A DNA stretch of 64,000 nucleotides, from the NCBI RefSeq assembly GCF_001885905.1, contig NZ_JXKM01000012.1, positions 1-64,000 on the forward strand, in the 5' to 3' direction. The DNA is from Enterococcus devriesei. GTDB taxonomy: Bacteria > Bacillota > Bacilli > Lactobacillales > Enterococcaceae. Position numbers and translations under genes: made by a program. Numbering within the stretch: position 1 is the stretch's first letter; each line of letters begins with the position of its first letter. Positions 44,024 through 56,317 of the stretch are shown one piece after another. The notes under the pieces are model-generated. The model was not told the DNA's origin and made no database searches. It saw only the letters and a list, made by a program, of their open reading frames with translations.

Positions 44024-45984
44024 TCTTCTGTCCCCTCCGTTAATTGCTTATTAATAGCCTCTAGCAGTTGCTCTTTTGCCTGAGCGATCGTACTATCGGA
44101 TAACTGTGTCGCCGCATTGGTAAAATGACCGCCGCCGCCTAACATTTCCATCACTACTTGGACATTAATCGTCCCAGAGCTCCGTGCACTGATAGCGATG
44201 ACTCCATCCGTTCGCTTAATGATAACAAACGCTGCGTTGATGTCCGCCATCGATAAAAGGGTATCCGCCGTTTTCGCTGCGGTGACACTGTCATATTCTT
44301 GGCTATCTGTACCTGTAGCGACCACGATATCGTCTCTTACATATTCACTTTCACCCACTAGCTTACTAATTTCTAAATAGGATTGAATATCGGTACTCAA
44401 TAAATATTGTACTAAAGAAGCATCCGCTCCACAAGTCTTTAAATAACTAGCGACATCAAATGTTCGAGCAGTCGTTCGGACGGCGAAATTCTTCGTATCG
44501 ACGGTGATCCCAGCAAGTAGCAAAGTGGCCTCCATCTTACTCATCCGCTGTCCTTCATTACTTTCAAACTGAATCAGTTCCGTCACTAGTTCAGAAGCTG
44601 AAGAAGCCGATGATTCAATATAGGTCAGCAAAGAATTTCCAGGAAACTCTTCTCCTCTACGATGATGATCAATAATCACGATATTCTCAAACTGTTCATA
44701 CAAATCTTGGTCAATCGATAAAGACGGTCGATGATAGTCCACCATTACTAACAGATCACCTGGTTTTCGCGATCTTTTAGCAGCATCCGGAGCGATCAAT
44801 AGTTCTTCTAGTTCACCATTTCCATGAATCTCTTCTAAACAGCGTTCCACATCCGGAATGGTTTCCTCTTCGTTAATCACGATACGTACTTTTTTATCAT
44901 GGTAACGAGCGAGACAAGCCACCCCAAACGCTGAACCAATCGCGTCCATATCCGGAAAACGATGTCCCATCACAAAAACATTGCCCGTTTGATTAAATAC
45001 GTTTTTCAAGGCCGTTGACATCGCTCGTGAGCGTACTCTTGTCCGTTTTGCGGCACTGGCTGAATTGCCTCCATAAAAGACTGGCTTTTGGTCTTCCGCA
45101 GCATTTTTTACCACCACTTGATCGCCGCCGCGAACCAAAGCGATATCTAAATTATTCTGAGCCTCGTCACCGATTACTTCCAGCGACTCTGTTCCATAGC
45201 TGATTCCCATGCTGACAGTAATCAACATATCTTGCTTTTCGGCAGACACTCGAATATGTTCCAATAAATCAAAATTATTTTCGATCATTTTTTCTAAATC
45301 ATCATACCGTGCAAAAATGAAAAAGCGCTCGGCATTTACGCGTTTGTAGAAAATTCGATAGGAATCCATCCAATCAGAAATGATCGTTGTAATAAATGAA
45401 TTCAAATTTGAAATTTCTTTATCATCTCGACGATCAATCACATCATCATAATTATCGACTGACAGGATTCCAACAACCGCTTGTTGCTGCTTCTCTTTGT
45501 TTTCTAGTGCATATTCCTTCGTAATATCAATTAAATAGACGACCCGTTTTTCCTTATCTAACTCAAAATGATAGAGAATATCATCTATTTTATAAATACT
45601 TTTACCTTTTTCCGCTCGCTGCAATAATTCATTTACCATATCTTGTTGATCTGCTTGTGACAAATGCTGCACCTTTTCCGTGATTGCAGGATTCATCCAA
45701 GTAAAGTTTTGCGACTCATCCCAAGCAATGATTCCTACGGGCATATCAACAGAAACATAATCCATTGCTTCTTGTGCTTTGCTTGAAGCGTACTGGATTT
45801 TTTGTTGATTGGTTAATTCAATCCGATTACGTAAGGCAATGGTATAAATCCATAGTAACAGATCGATTATTATAACAATTGCCGCTGTCAAAACAGTAAA
45901 GGGCAGTAAAAAAATGGCCGTTAATTGAATTAACAGTAAACAGAATAATAAAAAGGACCACTTTAAACGAGGATTCTTTTTCAT
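44020..45984 (-). CDS. gdpP: cyclic-di-AMP phosphodiesterase GdpP
   Basis: The 654-residue membrane enzyme hydrolyses c-di-AMP to pApA. Two N-terminal membrane helices (residues about 8-50) are followed by a PAS-like region, a degenerate GGDEF domain (about 170-300), and a DHH/DHHA1 domain. In the last, [38 protein letters not shown] and [13 protein letters not shown] supply the metal and substrate residues. It affects cell wall and potassium homeostasis. It lies 120 bp downstream of rpsR, with a parS site and terminator between them. Confidence 0.96.
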   Translation of the reverse strand: MKKNPRLKWSFLLFCLLLIQLTAIFLLPFTVLTAAIVIIIDLLLWIYTIALRNRIELTNQQKIQYASSKAQEAMDYVSVDMPVGIIAWDESQNFTWMNPAITEKVQHLSQADQQDMVNELLQRAEKGKSIYKIDDILYHFELDKEKRVVYLIDITKEYALENKEKQQQAVVGILSVDNYDDVIDRRDDKEISNLNSFITTIISDWMDSYRIFYKRVNAERFFIFARYDDLEKMIENNFDLLEHIRVSAEKQDMLITVSMGISYGTESLEVIGDEAQNNLDIALVRGGDQVVVKNAAEDQKPVFYGGNSASAAKRTRVRSRAMSTALKNVFNQTGNVFVMGHRFPDMDAIGSAFGVACLARYHDKKVRIVINEEETIPDVERCLEEIHGNGELEELLIAPDAAKRSRKPGDLLVMVDYHRPSLSIDQDLYEQFENIVIIDHHRRGEEFPGNSLLTYIESSASSASELVTELIQFESNEGQRMSKMEATLLLAGITVDTKNFAVRTTARTFDVASYLKTCGADASLVQYLLSTDIQSYLEISKLVGESEYVRDDIVVATGTDSQEYDSVTAAKTADTLLSMADINAAFVIIKRTDGVIAISARSSGTINVQVVMEMLGGGGHFTNAATQLSDSTIAQAKEQLLEAINKQLTEGTEE

Positions 45985-46044
45985 CTTCGGCCTCCTAACA
46001 GTGTAATTTTATCACAAACTCTTTTAGCAGGCGACTTTATTGAA

Positions 46045-46060
46045 TGTTTCACGTGAAACA
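46045..46060. promoter_or_regulatory. parS site 1 (ParB/Spo0J binding)
   Basis: TGTTTCACGTGAAACA is an exact match to the B. subtilis-type parS consensus and a perfect 16-bp palindrome. It lies between rpsR and gdpP, about 9-10 kb left of the origin. ParB loading here would organise the origin region and recruit SMC. Confidence 0.95.
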
Positions 46061-46093
46061 AAAAAAGAGACTCCAAAAATTTGAAGTCTCTTG
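46061..46093 (-). terminator. terminator of the rpsF-ssb-rpsR operon
   Basis: AAGAGACT pairs with AGTCTCTT around an AT-rich loop, followed by a T7 run on the minus strand. It lies between rpsR and the parS site. Confidence 0.88.
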
Positions 46094-46104
46094 TGATAAT
46101 TTGA

Positions 46105-46341
46105 TTATGCTTCTTCTGATACGAAGGCTAATAACCCCATGATACGAGCGCGTTTAATAGCAATCGTTAATTTACGTTGGTTTTTAGCACTTGTTCCAGT
46201 TACACGACGAGGTAAAATTTTACCACGTTCGCTAATGAAACGTTTTAATAATTCGATATTTTTGTAATCGATGTATTCGATATGATTAGCAGCAATATAG
46301 TCTACTTTACGACGTTTGCGACCTCTTCTTTGTTGTGCCAT
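46105..46341 (-). CDS. rpsR: 30S ribosomal protein S18
   Basis: The 78-residue basic protein begins [56 protein letters not shown], the S18 signature. It binds S6 in the platform of the small subunit. It is the last gene of rpsF-ssb-rpsR. The cysteine-rich zinc form of S18 is not present at the N-terminus. Confidence 0.97.
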   Translation of the reverse strand: MAQQRRGRKRRKVDYIAANHIEYIDYKNIELLKRFISERGKILPRRVTGTSAKNQRKLTIAIKRARIMGLLAFVSEEA

Positions 46342-46364
46342 TCCGTTTCCCTCCTATTCAATTG

Positions 46365-46871
46365 TTAGAATGGTAAATCATCATCTGAAATGTCGATTGA
46401 GGACCCACTAAATGGATCTGAATCTCGATCGAAGTCAGGCATAGTGTTCTTAGCTGACTGAGAGGATTGATTACTATTGTTGTTAAAATTATTCCCTCCG
46501 CCTTGGAAACTATCATTAGAACTTGGGTTCTGTTGACGTTGTTCATTAGCAGAACGAGATTCCAATAATTGGAAGTTCTCAGCAACAACTTCTGTCACAT
46601 AGACACGTTGCCCTTGCTGATTTTCATAATTTCTGGTTTGGATACGGCCAGTCACACCTAAAAGAGTTCCTTTGCGCGCATAATTAGCTAAAGTTTCAGC
46701 CGATTTCCGCCAAATCACACAATTGATAAAGTCTGCTTCGCGATTTCCGCTTTGATTCGTAAAATTACGATTCACAGCCAAAGTAAACGTTGCAACACCT
46801 GTCCCATTTGCAGTATAACGTAAATCAGGATCCTTTGTTAAACGACCAACTAGTACAACATTATTAATCAA
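46365..46871 (-). CDS. ssb: single-stranded DNA-binding protein
   Basis: The 168-residue protein has the OB-fold domain ([35 protein letters not shown]) to about residue 105, a Gln/Asn/Ser/Gly-rich linker, and the acidic protein-interaction tip DISDDDLPF. It coats single-stranded DNA at forks and recruits partners by its tip. It lies between rpsF and rpsR, and a parS site occupies the gap before it. Confidence 0.97.
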   Translation of the reverse strand: MINNVVLVGRLTKDPDLRYTANGTGVATFTLAVNRNFTNQSGNREADFINCVIWRKSAETLANYARKGTLLGVTGRIQTRNYENQQGQRVYVTEVVAENFQLLESRSANEQRQQNPSSNDSFQGGGNNFNNNSNQSSQSAKNTMPDFDRDSDPFSGSSIDISDDDLPF

Positions 46872-46899
46872 AGTAAAGCCAGCTCCCTTCTCGTCAATT

Positions 46900-46915
46900 G
46901 TTTCACGTGAAACAA
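46900..46915. promoter_or_regulatory. parS site 2 (ParB/Spo0J binding)
   Basis: A second exact TGTTTCACGTGAAACA lies in the 44-bp gap between rpsF and ssb, directly against the rpsF stop codon and 855 bp from site 1. A ParB complex here sits inside a transcribed operon. Confidence 0.95.
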
Positions 46916-47218
46916 TTATTCTTCAATCTTAACGATCATGTGACGAATAATATCGTCATTGATTTTTGCAAGACGATCGAATTCGTTAACTGCAGCAGCT
47001 GTTGTTGGTGCAGTTGCATTGACGATATGGTAGATACCTTCACGGAATCCGTTCATTTCGTACGCGAAACGGCGTTTTTCCCAATCTTTTGAATCGATAA
47101 TTTCAGCGCCATTATCTTTCAAGATTGTATCGAAACGTTCTACTAAAGCAGTTTTTGCTTCTTCATCAATGTTCGGACGAATGATGTATGTGATTTCATA
47201 CTTCGTGTTTTGACTCAT
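46916..47218 (-). CDS. rpsF: 30S ribosomal protein S6
   Basis: The 100-residue protein starts [40 protein letters not shown] and has the S6 motif [22 protein letters not shown]. It pairs with S18. It is the first gene of rpsF-ssb-rpsR. The typical ribosome site GGGAGGTG precedes its ATG, and a promoter and leader hairpin lie upstream. Confidence 0.97.
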   Translation of the reverse strand: MSQNTKYEITYIIRPNIDEEAKTALVERFDTILKDNGAEIIDSKDWEKRRFAYEMNGFREGIYHIVNATAPTTAAAVNEFDRLAKINDDIIRHMIVKIEE

Positions 47219-47229
47219 TGATTTTCACC

Positions 47230-47339
47230 TCCCTATGGACTATAAGGCTCTTAAATTTTTTAAGAGCAAGGAGAGCGATCTAAAAATATATAGACTACTC
47301 ACAAATATTCATTATACATAATCGTCTTACAAAAATCAA
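47230..47339 (-). promoter_or_regulatory. rpsF promoter and leader hairpin
   Basis: On the minus strand TTGATT (47334-47339), a 17-bp spacer and TATAAT preceded by TG (47311-47316) make a strong promoter. The leader of about 80 bases has a stem GCTCTTA/TAAGAGC (47047-offset: 47247-47253 with 47261-47267) near the ribosome site. S6:S18 complexes are known to bind the rpsF leader in many bacteria; whether this hairpin is that motif is uncertain. Confidence 0.6.
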
Positions 47340-47362
47340 ATGTTTCTTTTCTATAAGTTACG

Positions 47363-47391
47363 AAAAAAGGCTGGGATTTCTCCCAGCCTTT
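47363..47391 (-). terminator. terminator of gyrA
   Basis: An 11-bp perfect stem (AAAGGCTGGGA with TCCCAGCCTTT) around a four-base loop, with a T-run on the minus strand, 10 bp past the gyrA stop. Confidence 0.92.
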
Positions 47392-47400
47392 CAAATATTC

Positions 47401-49893
47401 TTATTCTTCCGTATCATTCGGTGTTTCTTCAAGTACTTCTTGGCTCTCAGGAGCTTCGACTTCCTCTTCTTTTTCAACAATTGCCATCGTCGCAACTTTC
47501 GTATTGTCTTCCATCTTCATCAGACGGACACCTAAGGTTGCACGACCGGTTTGTGAAACACTATCTACGTTGAAACGAATAATGACACCACGATTGGTCA
47601 CTAAAAGAATATCTTCATCGCCATTGACTGTTGTTAAACCAGCTAACGGACCATTCTTTTCTTTAACGTTCGCTGTCTTGATTCCTTTACCGCCACGACC
47701 TTTAATTGGATATTCAGCAGCTTTTGTCCGCTTTCCGTAGCCTTTTTCGGTAATTACTAAGACTTCTTGGTCTTCTTTCAGAACGGCTGAACCAATCACA
47801 TAGTCTTCATCGCGTAGACGAATTCCCCGTACACCGCTGGCCGTGCGGCCCATATCACGAACCGCTTGTTCTTTAAACGTTGCAGAATAACCATCGTGCG
47901 TACCGATAATGATCGTTTCATCGCCTTCTGTCGACATGACGTTGACTAATTCATCGCCTTCACGTAAACCGATAGCGATCAAACCATTGGCCCGAATGTT
48001 TGAAAAGGCCGTCACAGTCGTCCGTTTTACCGTTCCATTTTTCGTTACGAAGAATAGGAAATGACCATCTTCGGCTTGCCCATTGACTGAGATCACCGCT
48101 TGAATTGTTTCGTTAGAATCGATTCCTAGCAAGTTAATGATCGGAATCCCTTTAGCTGTCCGTCCATATTCTGGAACTTCATAGCCCTTCGCCCGGTATA
48201 CGCGACCACTGTTAGTAAAGAACAGGAGTGTGTCATGGGTAGAACAGGAGATCAGCGTTTTCACAAAATCATCATCATGAATGCCCATTCCTTGAACACC
48301 GCGGCCTCCACGACGTTGTGCACGGAACTCGCTTGAAGCAAGACGTTTGATGTAGCCATTGTTAGTCAACGTGATAACAACGTCTTCCTCTTCGATCAAG
48401 TCTTCATCTTCCAAGCTCAAGACTTCGCCGACGAGTAATTCTGTGCGGCGATTATCGCCAAACTTAGTAGCCACTTCCGCTAATTCTGTGCGGATGATTT
48501 CCACCACACGCTCAGGACGCGCTAGAATGTCGTCTAAGTCGTTAATCGTCTTTAATAGCTCTTGGTATTCATTTTCGATTTTCTCGCGTTCTAAGCCTGT
48601 TAAACGGCGTAAACGCATATCCAAGATTGCTTGGGCTTGTCGATCCGATAATTCAAACCGTTCAATCAAAGTAGCCTTAGCAATATCGTCTGAAGCTGAA
48701 CTACGAATCGTCGCAATAATTTCATCAATATGGTCTAACGCAATTCGTAACCCTTCTAGAATATGTGCCCGTGCTTCCGCTTTTTTCTTATCAAAGATCG
48801 TCCGACGAGTAATGACGATTTTTTGATGTTCGATGTAGTTTTCCAAGATTTGTTTTAAATTTAAAATCCGTGGAACGCCTTTTTCAATTGCTAGCATGTT
48901 GAAACTGAAAGAGGTTTGCAGTGAAGTCAGCTTGTATAAATTGTTCAAGATGACCGACGCACTCATATCTCGACGAACTTCAATCACAATCCGCATACCT
49001 TCACGTGACGTTTCATCCCGTAAATCTGTGATTCCTTCAATCCGTTTGTCTCGGTGTAATTCCGAAATACGTTCGATCAATTTCGCTTTATTGACCATAT
49101 ATGGCAATTCCGAAACGAGGATCCGTTCCTTGCCATTTTTTTGTTCCTCAATCTCAACTTTCGCCCGTACAGTGATCGAGCCCTTACCTGTTTCATAAGC
49201 CCGGCGAATACCGGATTTCCCCATCACTAAGCCGCCTGTTGGAAAATCTGGTCCAGGAATGACTTCCATCAACTCCTGAGTTGTTGCGTCAGGATTTTCC
49301 ATCAACAATTCGATTCCGGCTGATACTTCTCGCAAGTTATGAGGTGGGATATTGGTTGCCATTCCGACTGCGATCCCCGTTGCCCCATTCACTAATAAGT
49401 TAGGAAAACGAGCTGGTAAAACTTCCGGTTCTTGCTCACTATCATCATAGTTGCCTTGGAAATCAACGGTATCTTTATTGATATCTCGTAGCATTTCCAT
49501 AGCAATCTTGCTTAGACGTGCTTCGGTATAACGCATCGCCGCTGCTCCGTCACCATCGACAGAACCAAAGTTTCCGTGTCCATCCACTAACATATTACGG
49601 TAGCTGAAGCTTTGGGCCATCCGGACCATTGATTCATAAATCGCACTGTCACCGTGGGGATGGTATTTACCCATAACATCCCCGACGATCCGCGCTGATT
49701 TCTTATGTGCTTTATCTGGTGTTACACCTAATTCATTCATCCCATACAGTATCCGACGGTGAACAGGTTTCAGCCCGTCCCGGACATCGGGAAGCGCCCG
49801 TGCTACGATAACGCTCATTGCATAATCAATGAAAGATTCACGCATTTCACTGGTTAGATTGACGTCATGTATGTTCTCTCTTCGATCTTCCAA
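47401..49893 (-). CDS. gyrA: DNA gyrase subunit A
   Basis: The 830-residue subunit cuts and rejoins DNA during supercoiling. The catalytic Tyr lies in [14 protein letters not shown], and six C-terminal blades follow, including the GyrA box [10 protein letters not shown]. The quinolone region [17 protein letters not shown] keeps Ser and Glu, the usual sensitive residues. I place the start at a TTG at 49893 ([21 protein letters not shown]) because AGGAGG lies six bases upstream and this matches other GyrA N-termini. An ATG at 49926 adds 11 residues that come from duplicated intergenic sequence. Confidence 0.97.
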   Translation of the reverse strand: MEDRRENIHDVNLTSEMRESFIDYAMSVIVARALPDVRDGLKPVHRRILYGMNELGVTPDKAHKKSARIVGDVMGKYHPHGDSAIYESMVRMAQSFSYRNMLVDGHGNFGSVDGDGAAAMRYTEARLSKIAMEMLRDINKDTVDFQGNYDDSEQEPEVLPARFPNLLVNGATGIAVGMATNIPPHNLREVSAGIELLMENPDATTQELMEVIPGPDFPTGGLVMGKSGIRRAYETGKGSITVRAKVEIEEQKNGKERILVSELPYMVNKAKLIERISELHRDKRIEGITDLRDETSREGMRIVIEVRRDMSASVILNNLYKLTSLQTSFSFNMLAIEKGVPRILNLKQILENYIEHQKIVITRRTIFDKKKAEARAHILEGLRIALDHIDEIIATIRSSASDDIAKATLIERFELSDRQAQAILDMRLRRLTGLEREKIENEYQELLKTINDLDDILARPERVVEIIRTELAEVATKFGDNRRTELLVGEVLSLEDEDLIEEEDVVITLTNNGYIKRLASSEFRAQRRGGRGVQGMGIHDDDFVKTLISCSTHDTLLFFTNSGRVYRAKGYEVPEYGRTAKGIPIINLLGIDSNETIQAVISVNGQAEDGHFLFFVTKNGTVKRTTVTAFSNIRANGLIAIGLREGDELVNVMSTEGDETIIIGTHDGYSATFKEQAVRDMGRTASGVRGIRLRDEDYVIGSAVLKEDQEVLVITEKGYGKRTKAAEYPIKGRGGKGIKTANVKEKNGPLAGLTTVNGDEDILLVTNRGVIIRFNVDSVSQTGRATLGVRLMKMEDNTKVATMAIVEKEEEVEAPESQEVLEETPNDTEE

Positions 49894-49902
49894 ATTGATC
49901 CT

Positions 49903-49963
49903 CCTAGCTCGTATTAAGGTACTCATTTTTCTTAAATCGAAAAATGAAGCTTGTTCTCACCAC
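49903..49963 (-). repeat. 61-bp direct repeat, copy 1, at the gyrA start
   Basis: This block matches 50056-50116 at all but two positions, an offset of 153 bp. It contains a stem CATTTTTC/GAAAAATG and covers the gyrA ribosome site region. It appears to come from a tandem duplication in the gyrB-gyrA spacer. Confidence 0.93.
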
Positions 49964-50055
49964 GTATATCATTCCGCTAAAGTGGGATTTCCTAGTTAGT
50001 TTTAAATCCCTGCTTACTTCTCCTCGGTATACACTGGAAAAAGCGGAACTGACAT

Positions 50056-50116
50056 CCTAGCTCGTATTAAGGTATTCATTTTTCTTAAATCGAAAAATGA
50101 AGCTTGTTCTCATCAC
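50056..50116 (-). repeat. 61-bp direct repeat, copy 2, downstream of gyrB
   Basis: The second copy of the gyrA-proximal block lies just after the gyrB stop. Each copy carries the same CATTTTTC/GAAAAATG hairpin, so the gyrB-gyrA leader holds two identical stem-loops. The 94 bp between the copies are not themselves repeated. Confidence 0.93.
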
Positions 50117-50167
50117 TTATCTCGTTTCTCTAAACACGTAAACGTGTAGGAGAAGCCGATAGCCTCA

Positions 50168-52117
<1,950 letters not shown>

Positions 52118-53236
52118 CTATGTCTCTTTCCTTTCTATCTGCCCTTGTTGGACGTAAAAAATATCCGGATGGACCGTCATTTTGCCCTTGACGTGATTTA
52201 AAGTGGTCGTAGTTAAAAAAGTCTGCACTTTATTTTCAATCGTCTCTAATAAATGGATCTGACGACTATCATCTAGTTCGCTCATGACATCATCTAAAAG
52301 TAAGATCGGATATTCTCCTGTTTCTTCTTTCATTAAATCAATCTCTGCTAATTTGACACTTAAAGCAGTCGTTCGTTGCTGGCCTTGCGACCCATAGGTC
52401 TGAACATTCTGTTGATTGACCATAAAGATCAAATCATCTCGATGAGGCCCTAAAAAGGTATTACCCTTGAAGATTTCCCGTTTACGGTTTTTTATTAATT
52501 CATTCATAAATACGGTTCGAATCGCTTCAACAGCTTCACTCTCTAAAGGAATGCTGGCGTCATATTGAATCGCCAGCGTCTCTTTTTGATTCGTAATCTT
52601 ACTATGGAGATCGTTCGACCAATATTCTAGTTTTTTAATGAACTGCAAACGATTAGCCAATACCTTGCTGCCAAAATCAACTAGCTGTTCCGTCAAAATA
52701 TCCAGATAAATTTCATCGGTTTGTTTCTTTTCAGACAGCTGCTTCAAATAAAGGTTACGCTGCTTCAAGGTCTGCTGATATTGTGCCAAATCGTAAAGAT
52801 AAACGGGATTGATCTGACCTAACTCCATATCAATAAAGCGGCGGCGCATTTGTGGGCTACCCTTGACTAAGGAAAGATCTTCTGGCGCAAATAAAATGAC
52901 GTTCAGCTGGCCAATGTAGCTGCTTAACTTCTTTTGTTCGATGTGATTGACTTTCGATTTTCGACCTTTTTTAGTCAACAGCAGCTCCAGCTCTAATTCG
53001 CTAGTTCCCCGTTCGATCCGCCCTTTGATCTGAGCAAAATCTTCGTGCCAGCCGATCAATTCTTGTTCACTGCTGGTTCGATGACTGCGGGTCAAAGCCA
53101 AAACGTAGATGCTTTCTAAGAGATTGGTCTTGCCTTGTGCATTCTCCCCTAGAAAAATATTCAATCGGTTTGGAAAAGCTAGTGAAAGCTCGGAATAGTT
53201 GCGATAATTTCTCAACTCAAGCTTATTCAGCCGCAT
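52118..53236 (-). CDS. recF: DNA replication and repair protein RecF
   Basis: The 372-residue SMC-like ATPase has Walker A FLGENAQGKTNLLESIYVLA, signature QGQQRTTALSVKLAE and Walker B ILLLDDVMSELDDSRQ. It helps load RecA at gaps. It begins inside the end of yaaA (14-bp overlap) and ends one base before gyrB, so the three genes are translated together. Confidence 0.97.
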   Translation of the reverse strand: MRLNKLELRNYRNYSELSLAFPNRLNIFLGENAQGKTNLLESIYVLALTRSHRTSSEQELIGWHEDFAQIKGRIERGTSELELELLLTKKGRKSKVNHIEQKKLSSYIGQLNVILFAPEDLSLVKGSPQMRRRFIDMELGQINPVYLYDLAQYQQTLKQRNLYLKQLSEKKQTDEIYLDILTEQLVDFGSKVLANRLQFIKKLEYWSNDLHSKITNQKETLAIQYDASIPLESEAVEAIRTVFMNELIKNRKREIFKGNTFLGPHRDDLIFMVNQQNVQTYGSQGQQRTTALSVKLAEIDLMKEETGEYPILLLDDVMSELDDSRQIHLLETIENKVQTFLTTTTLNHVKGKMTVHPDIFYVQQGQIERKET

Positions 53237-53471
53237 CTTGTTCTTCCTTATTTTTGACCATAAAAAAAGTTCCTACCTCAGGAATCTCAATCATCATTCC
53301 CGGATAGAGCTTTCGGCCGCGGCGATTTTCCAGCTCGCCATCTACAAATACAGTTTCCTCCGCCAAGAACCATTTGGCCTGTCCTCCGCTAGAGATCAAA
53401 TTGATCTCTTTTAATAACTGGCCTAGCGTCATAAACTCTGTTTCCAAAAAAATTTTTTGTTTCACATTCAT
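53223..53471 (-). CDS. yaaA: S4-domain RNA-binding protein YaaA (RlbA-like)
   Basis: The 82-residue protein is an S4 domain: MTLGQLLKEINLISSGGQAKWFLAEETVFVDGELENRRGRKLYPGMMIEI. Proteins in this position between dnaN and recF are usually called YaaA or RlbA; the RNA target is not known. It overlaps recF by 14 bp and lies after a strong terminator that ends dnaN transcripts. Confidence 0.93.
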   Translation of the reverse strand: MNVKQKIFLETEFMTLGQLLKEINLISSGGQAKWFLAEETVFVDGELENRRGRKLYPGMMIEIPEVGTFFMVKNKEEQDAAE

Positions 53472-53595
53472 CCCTCATTTTCATTCCAGAAACACCTCTT
53501 CATTATACCCTTTTTAAAGGAAGAAAACAAATGAACTCGTTGTATTTTTCGATTTAAGAAGTTCTGAGGCATTTTAATTAATTTACTCAAAAAAA

Positions 53596-53633
53596 AGTAA
53601 AAGGTCTTAAAATCGATTTTAAGACCTTTTACT
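53596..53633 (-). terminator. terminator of dnaN
   Basis: A perfect 19-bp inverted repeat (53596-53614 with 53615-53633; core AAGGTCTTAAAATC) with a T-run on the minus strand. It suggests that yaaA-recF-gyrB has its own promoter in the remaining 124 bp, although none is obvious. Confidence 0.92.
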
Positions 53634-53701
53634 TGAATTCTGTTTGTTTACACAATTGTTTCATATTTTTCAAAAAATCTGTGAAACTCTTGAAAAAACA
53701 C

Positions 53702-54832
53702 TTAGTTTGTCCGAACTGGAGTGATTAATTGAATAAAGGATACGTCCCCTTCGCTAGGCTCCAACGTAAATGGACGGATCGCTGAAATAAATTGGATCTT
53801 GATGCTCATATCTCCAAAAGCCCGCAATGCGTCTTTCATATAATCAGGATTAAAGGAAATCTCTAATGGGTCCCCGCTAACTTGTTCGTAAACCAATTCT
53901 TCTTCCACTTTCCCGATTTCAGGCGAGTTGCCGTAAAGGATGACCGAGTTATCCGCAATTGCTAGTCGAACGATATTGTTTCTTCCTTCATGAGAAAGTA
54001 AAGAAGCCCGTTCGATCGCTGCTAAGAAAGTTGGCACAGAAAAGGTCAGTTCTGTATTGAAGCTTGATGGGATCAAGCGATTGGTATCCGGATAGTTGCC
54101 TTCTAGTAAACGAGAATAGAAATACATCGTTGGTGTTTTAAACAATACTTGGTTTTCCATGATGCTGATTTCAACTTCCGCTTCTTCATCTGATAACGAA
54201 CGCGACAATTCAACTAAGCTTTTACCTGGAATTACAATATCAAAATCATTATTCGAATTTTCAATTGGAACGACCCGTTGGCTCAGACGATGAGAGTCTG
54301 TTGCCACTGCTAATAGCTGACCGTTAGACATCGTAAAATGAACACCAGTCAAAATGGGGCGACTTTCATGTTGAGAAACTGAAAAGACCGTTTCGCCAAT
54401 TAATTTTGTCAACATGTGGACAGGTAATTTTAATTGGTTTTGTTCTTCGACAACCGGTAGATGTGGATAATTATCGGCGTCTAATCCATTAACCGTAAAA
54501 TGAGCAGCGCCTGAAGTAATCAAGACTTGATGATTTTCCTGAACTTCTAACGTAAAGGTATTTTCCGGTAAACGGCGAATGATTTCGCTAAAGAAACGTG
54601 CTTGTAAAACAATCGTTCCTGTCTGATTGATTTGTAACTCAGCTTTTTCATCATCTGCAGCTAAAAAAGTTTCAATTGAGATATCCGCATTACTACCGGT
54701 CAAGTTTAATCCTTCTTGATTTAATTCGATTTTTACCCCAGTTAAGATTGGGATTGTCGTTTTCGTTGAAATAGCTCGTTGAACAGTTTGTAATTCTTGA
54801 ATGAAGCGGGAACGATTAATCGTAAATTTCAT
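53702..54832 (-). CDS. dnaN: DNA polymerase III beta subunit (sliding clamp)
   Basis: The 376-residue clamp begins MKFTINRSRFIQELQTVQRAISTKTTIPILTGVKIE and ends PFTLEPSEGDVSFIQLITPVRTN, the usual C-terminal strand. Three repeated clamp domains are present. The dimeric ring tethers the polymerase. It is 159 bp after dnaA, and that gap holds the unwinding element of the origin. Confidence 0.97.
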   Translation of the reverse strand: MKFTINRSRFIQELQTVQRAISTKTTIPILTGVKIELNQEGLNLTGSNADISIETFLAADDEKAELQINQTGTIVLQARFFSEIIRRLPENTFTLEVQENHQVLITSGAAHFTVNGLDADNYPHLPVVEEQNQLKLPVHMLTKLIGETVFSVSQHESRPILTGVHFTMSNGQLLAVATDSHRLSQRVVPIENSNNDFDIVIPGKSLVELSRSLSDEEAEVEISIMENQVLFKTPTMYFYSRLLEGNYPDTNRLIPSSFNTELTFSVPTFLAAIERASLLSHEGRNNIVRLAIADNSVILYGNSPEIGKVEEELVYEQVSGDPLEISFNPDYMKDALRAFGDMSIKIQFISAIRPFTLEPSEGDVSFIQLITPVRTN

Positions 54833-54840
54833 AATGAAAC

Positions 54841-54990
54841 TCCTTTTTATTTATTTAAGTTATATAAGTAATAAAAGTAGTAGGGCCTGTTGATCATGTG
54901 GAAAAAAAGAATAAAAGCTTGCTGCAAAAGGTTTTCCACTTGTGGATAAGGTGTGGATAAAACGACTCTTTTAGTTTAGGATTTCCACAT
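54841..54990. other. oriC: oriC, dnaA-dnaN part: DnaA boxes, DnaA-trio and AT-rich unwinding region
   Basis: Two perfect DnaA boxes TGTGGATAA lie at 54941-54949 and 54952-54960, with near matches at 54897-54905 (TGTGGAAAA), 54932-54940 and 54981-54989. Beside a GGGCC tract, 54866-54883 reads AAG TAA TAA AAG TAG TAG; read 3' to 5' this is GAT GAT GAA AAT AAT GAA, the DnaA-trio pattern that guides DnaA onto single-stranded DNA. The AT-rich 54844-54865 stretch would be unwound. The layout matches the B. subtilis basal unwinding system. Confidence 0.85.
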
Positions 54991-54991
54991 G

Positions 54992-56317
54992 CTAACCTAA
55001 CAGCAGATTTTTGATCTCAGCAATTTCTTGTTGTGTGCTGCTATCATTTTTCATTAATTGCCTGATTTTTTCGTGTGCGTGGATGACGGTTGTATGGTCT
55101 TTACCACCAAATTCAGCACCAATCTTAGGTAAAGAGCTTTCAGTCATTTCACGAGCTAAATACATGGCGATTTGACGTGGGACAACGATTGCTTTGACTC
55201 GTTTCTTCCCTTTTAGATCCTTGACTTGAATGTGATAAAACTTAGCGACTTCATCTTGGATCTTGCTGATAGATAATTGTGTATTGCTAGTGCCTTTTAG
55301 ACTTTTCAAGGCATCTGCTGCGATACTGGTTGTAATATCAGCGTTATTCATCGTAGCGAAAGCTTGCACTCTGACTAGTGCACCTTCTAATTCGCGGATA
55401 TTTGAATCAATCTGGCCGGCAATATAACTTAAGGTGTCGTCTGGGATCTCCAGTTTTTCAGCTTGCGCTTTTTTCCGTAAAATCGCCGTTCTAGTCTCAA
55501 GATCGGGTGGTGTAATATCGACAGATAAGCCCCAAGCAAAGCGAGAAACCAACCGTTCCTGCAGTTTAGGAATTTCATTTGGCAGACGGTCACTAGTTAA
55601 GACAATTTGTTTATTCTCATTATATAAGTTTTCAAAAGTATGGAAAAATTCTTCCTGAGTTGCTTCTTTGTCAGCAAAAAATTGAATATCGTCGACTAAT
55701 AAAAGATCAACCTTACGGTATTCTTGGCGAAATTCTTCCGAGGTTTTATTTTTAATGGAATTAATAAAATCATTTGCAAAGGTCTCGCTAGAAACGTATT
55801 TGACTTTTGCTTGCGGATTGATTGCCAACATTTGATGGCCGATCGCGTGCATCAAATGGGTCTTCCCTAAACCAACGCCTCCATAAAAGAAGAGTGGATT
55901 ATAAATGGAACCGGGTTCTTCAGCAACAACTAGCGCGGCAGCATGAGCCATCTGGTTTCCCTTCCCAATAACGAAGGTATCAAATGTATATTTGGGATTC
56001 AGTAAGGCCCGCTTGGTTAACTCTATTTTTGGTGGTTCTTCTTTTTCCACAATACTAACTGGTGGAGCCTCATCAGGTGTAACGAAGAGCGGCATGATTT
56101 CGTCGCCGGTTAATTTGAAGCCGATCTCGACGATTTTGGCAGCTAGATGTTTTTCCCAATAGTTTTTATGCAAATCACTGGTAACTTCGATGGTTAGTTG
56201 ATTATTTGTCAATGTTAAGGGCTTAGCACTGCCTACCCAAGCATCATAACTGGCAGGATTGAGGTCATGCTTGTAGCTGTCCTTCAATTCCTGCCAGAAA
56301 GTGTCCAATGAGGTCAA
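54992..56317 (-). CDS. dnaA: chromosomal replication initiator DnaA
   Basis: The 441-residue AAA+ initiator has the N-terminal helicase-interaction domain, Walker [21 protein letters not shown], Walker [22 protein letters not shown], and the DNA-binding domain IV with [30 protein letters not shown]. Translation starts at a TTG at 56317 with AGGAGG eight bases upstream; no in-frame ATG is better placed. DnaA boxes on both sides of the gene allow autoregulation. Confidence 0.97.
   Translation of the reverse strand: MTSLDTFWQELKDSYKHDLNPASYDAWVGSAKPLTLTNNQLTIEVTSDLHKNYWEKHLAAKIVEIGFKLTGDEIMPLFVTPDEAPPVSIVEKEEPPKIELTKRALLNPKYTFDTFVIGKGNQMAHAAALVVAEEPGSIYNPLFFYGGVGLGKTHLMHAIGHQMLAINPQAKVKYVSSETFANDFINSIKNKTSEEFRQEYRKVDLLLVDDIQFFADKEATQEEFFHTFENLYNENKQIVLTSDRLPNEIPKLQERLVSRFAWGLSVDITPPDLETRTAILRKKAQAEKLEIPDDTLSYIAGQIDSNIRELEGALVRVQAFATMNNADITTSIAADALKSLKGTSNTQLSISKIQDEVAKFYHIQVKDLKGKKRVKAIVVPRQIAMYLAREMTESSLPKIGAEFGGKDHTTVIHAHEKIRQLMKNDSSTQQEIAEIKNLLLG

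Noticed and set aside
48359-48826. Plus-strand open frame of 155 codons inside gyrA
   Set aside because: It is fully antisense to the conserved gyrA coding sequence, has serine-rich low-complexity translation and no ribosome site.
49894-49926. ATG at 49926 as the gyrA start
   Set aside because: It adds residues not found in other GyrA proteins and lies in duplicated spacer DNA; the TTG at 49893 has an ideal AGGAGG site.
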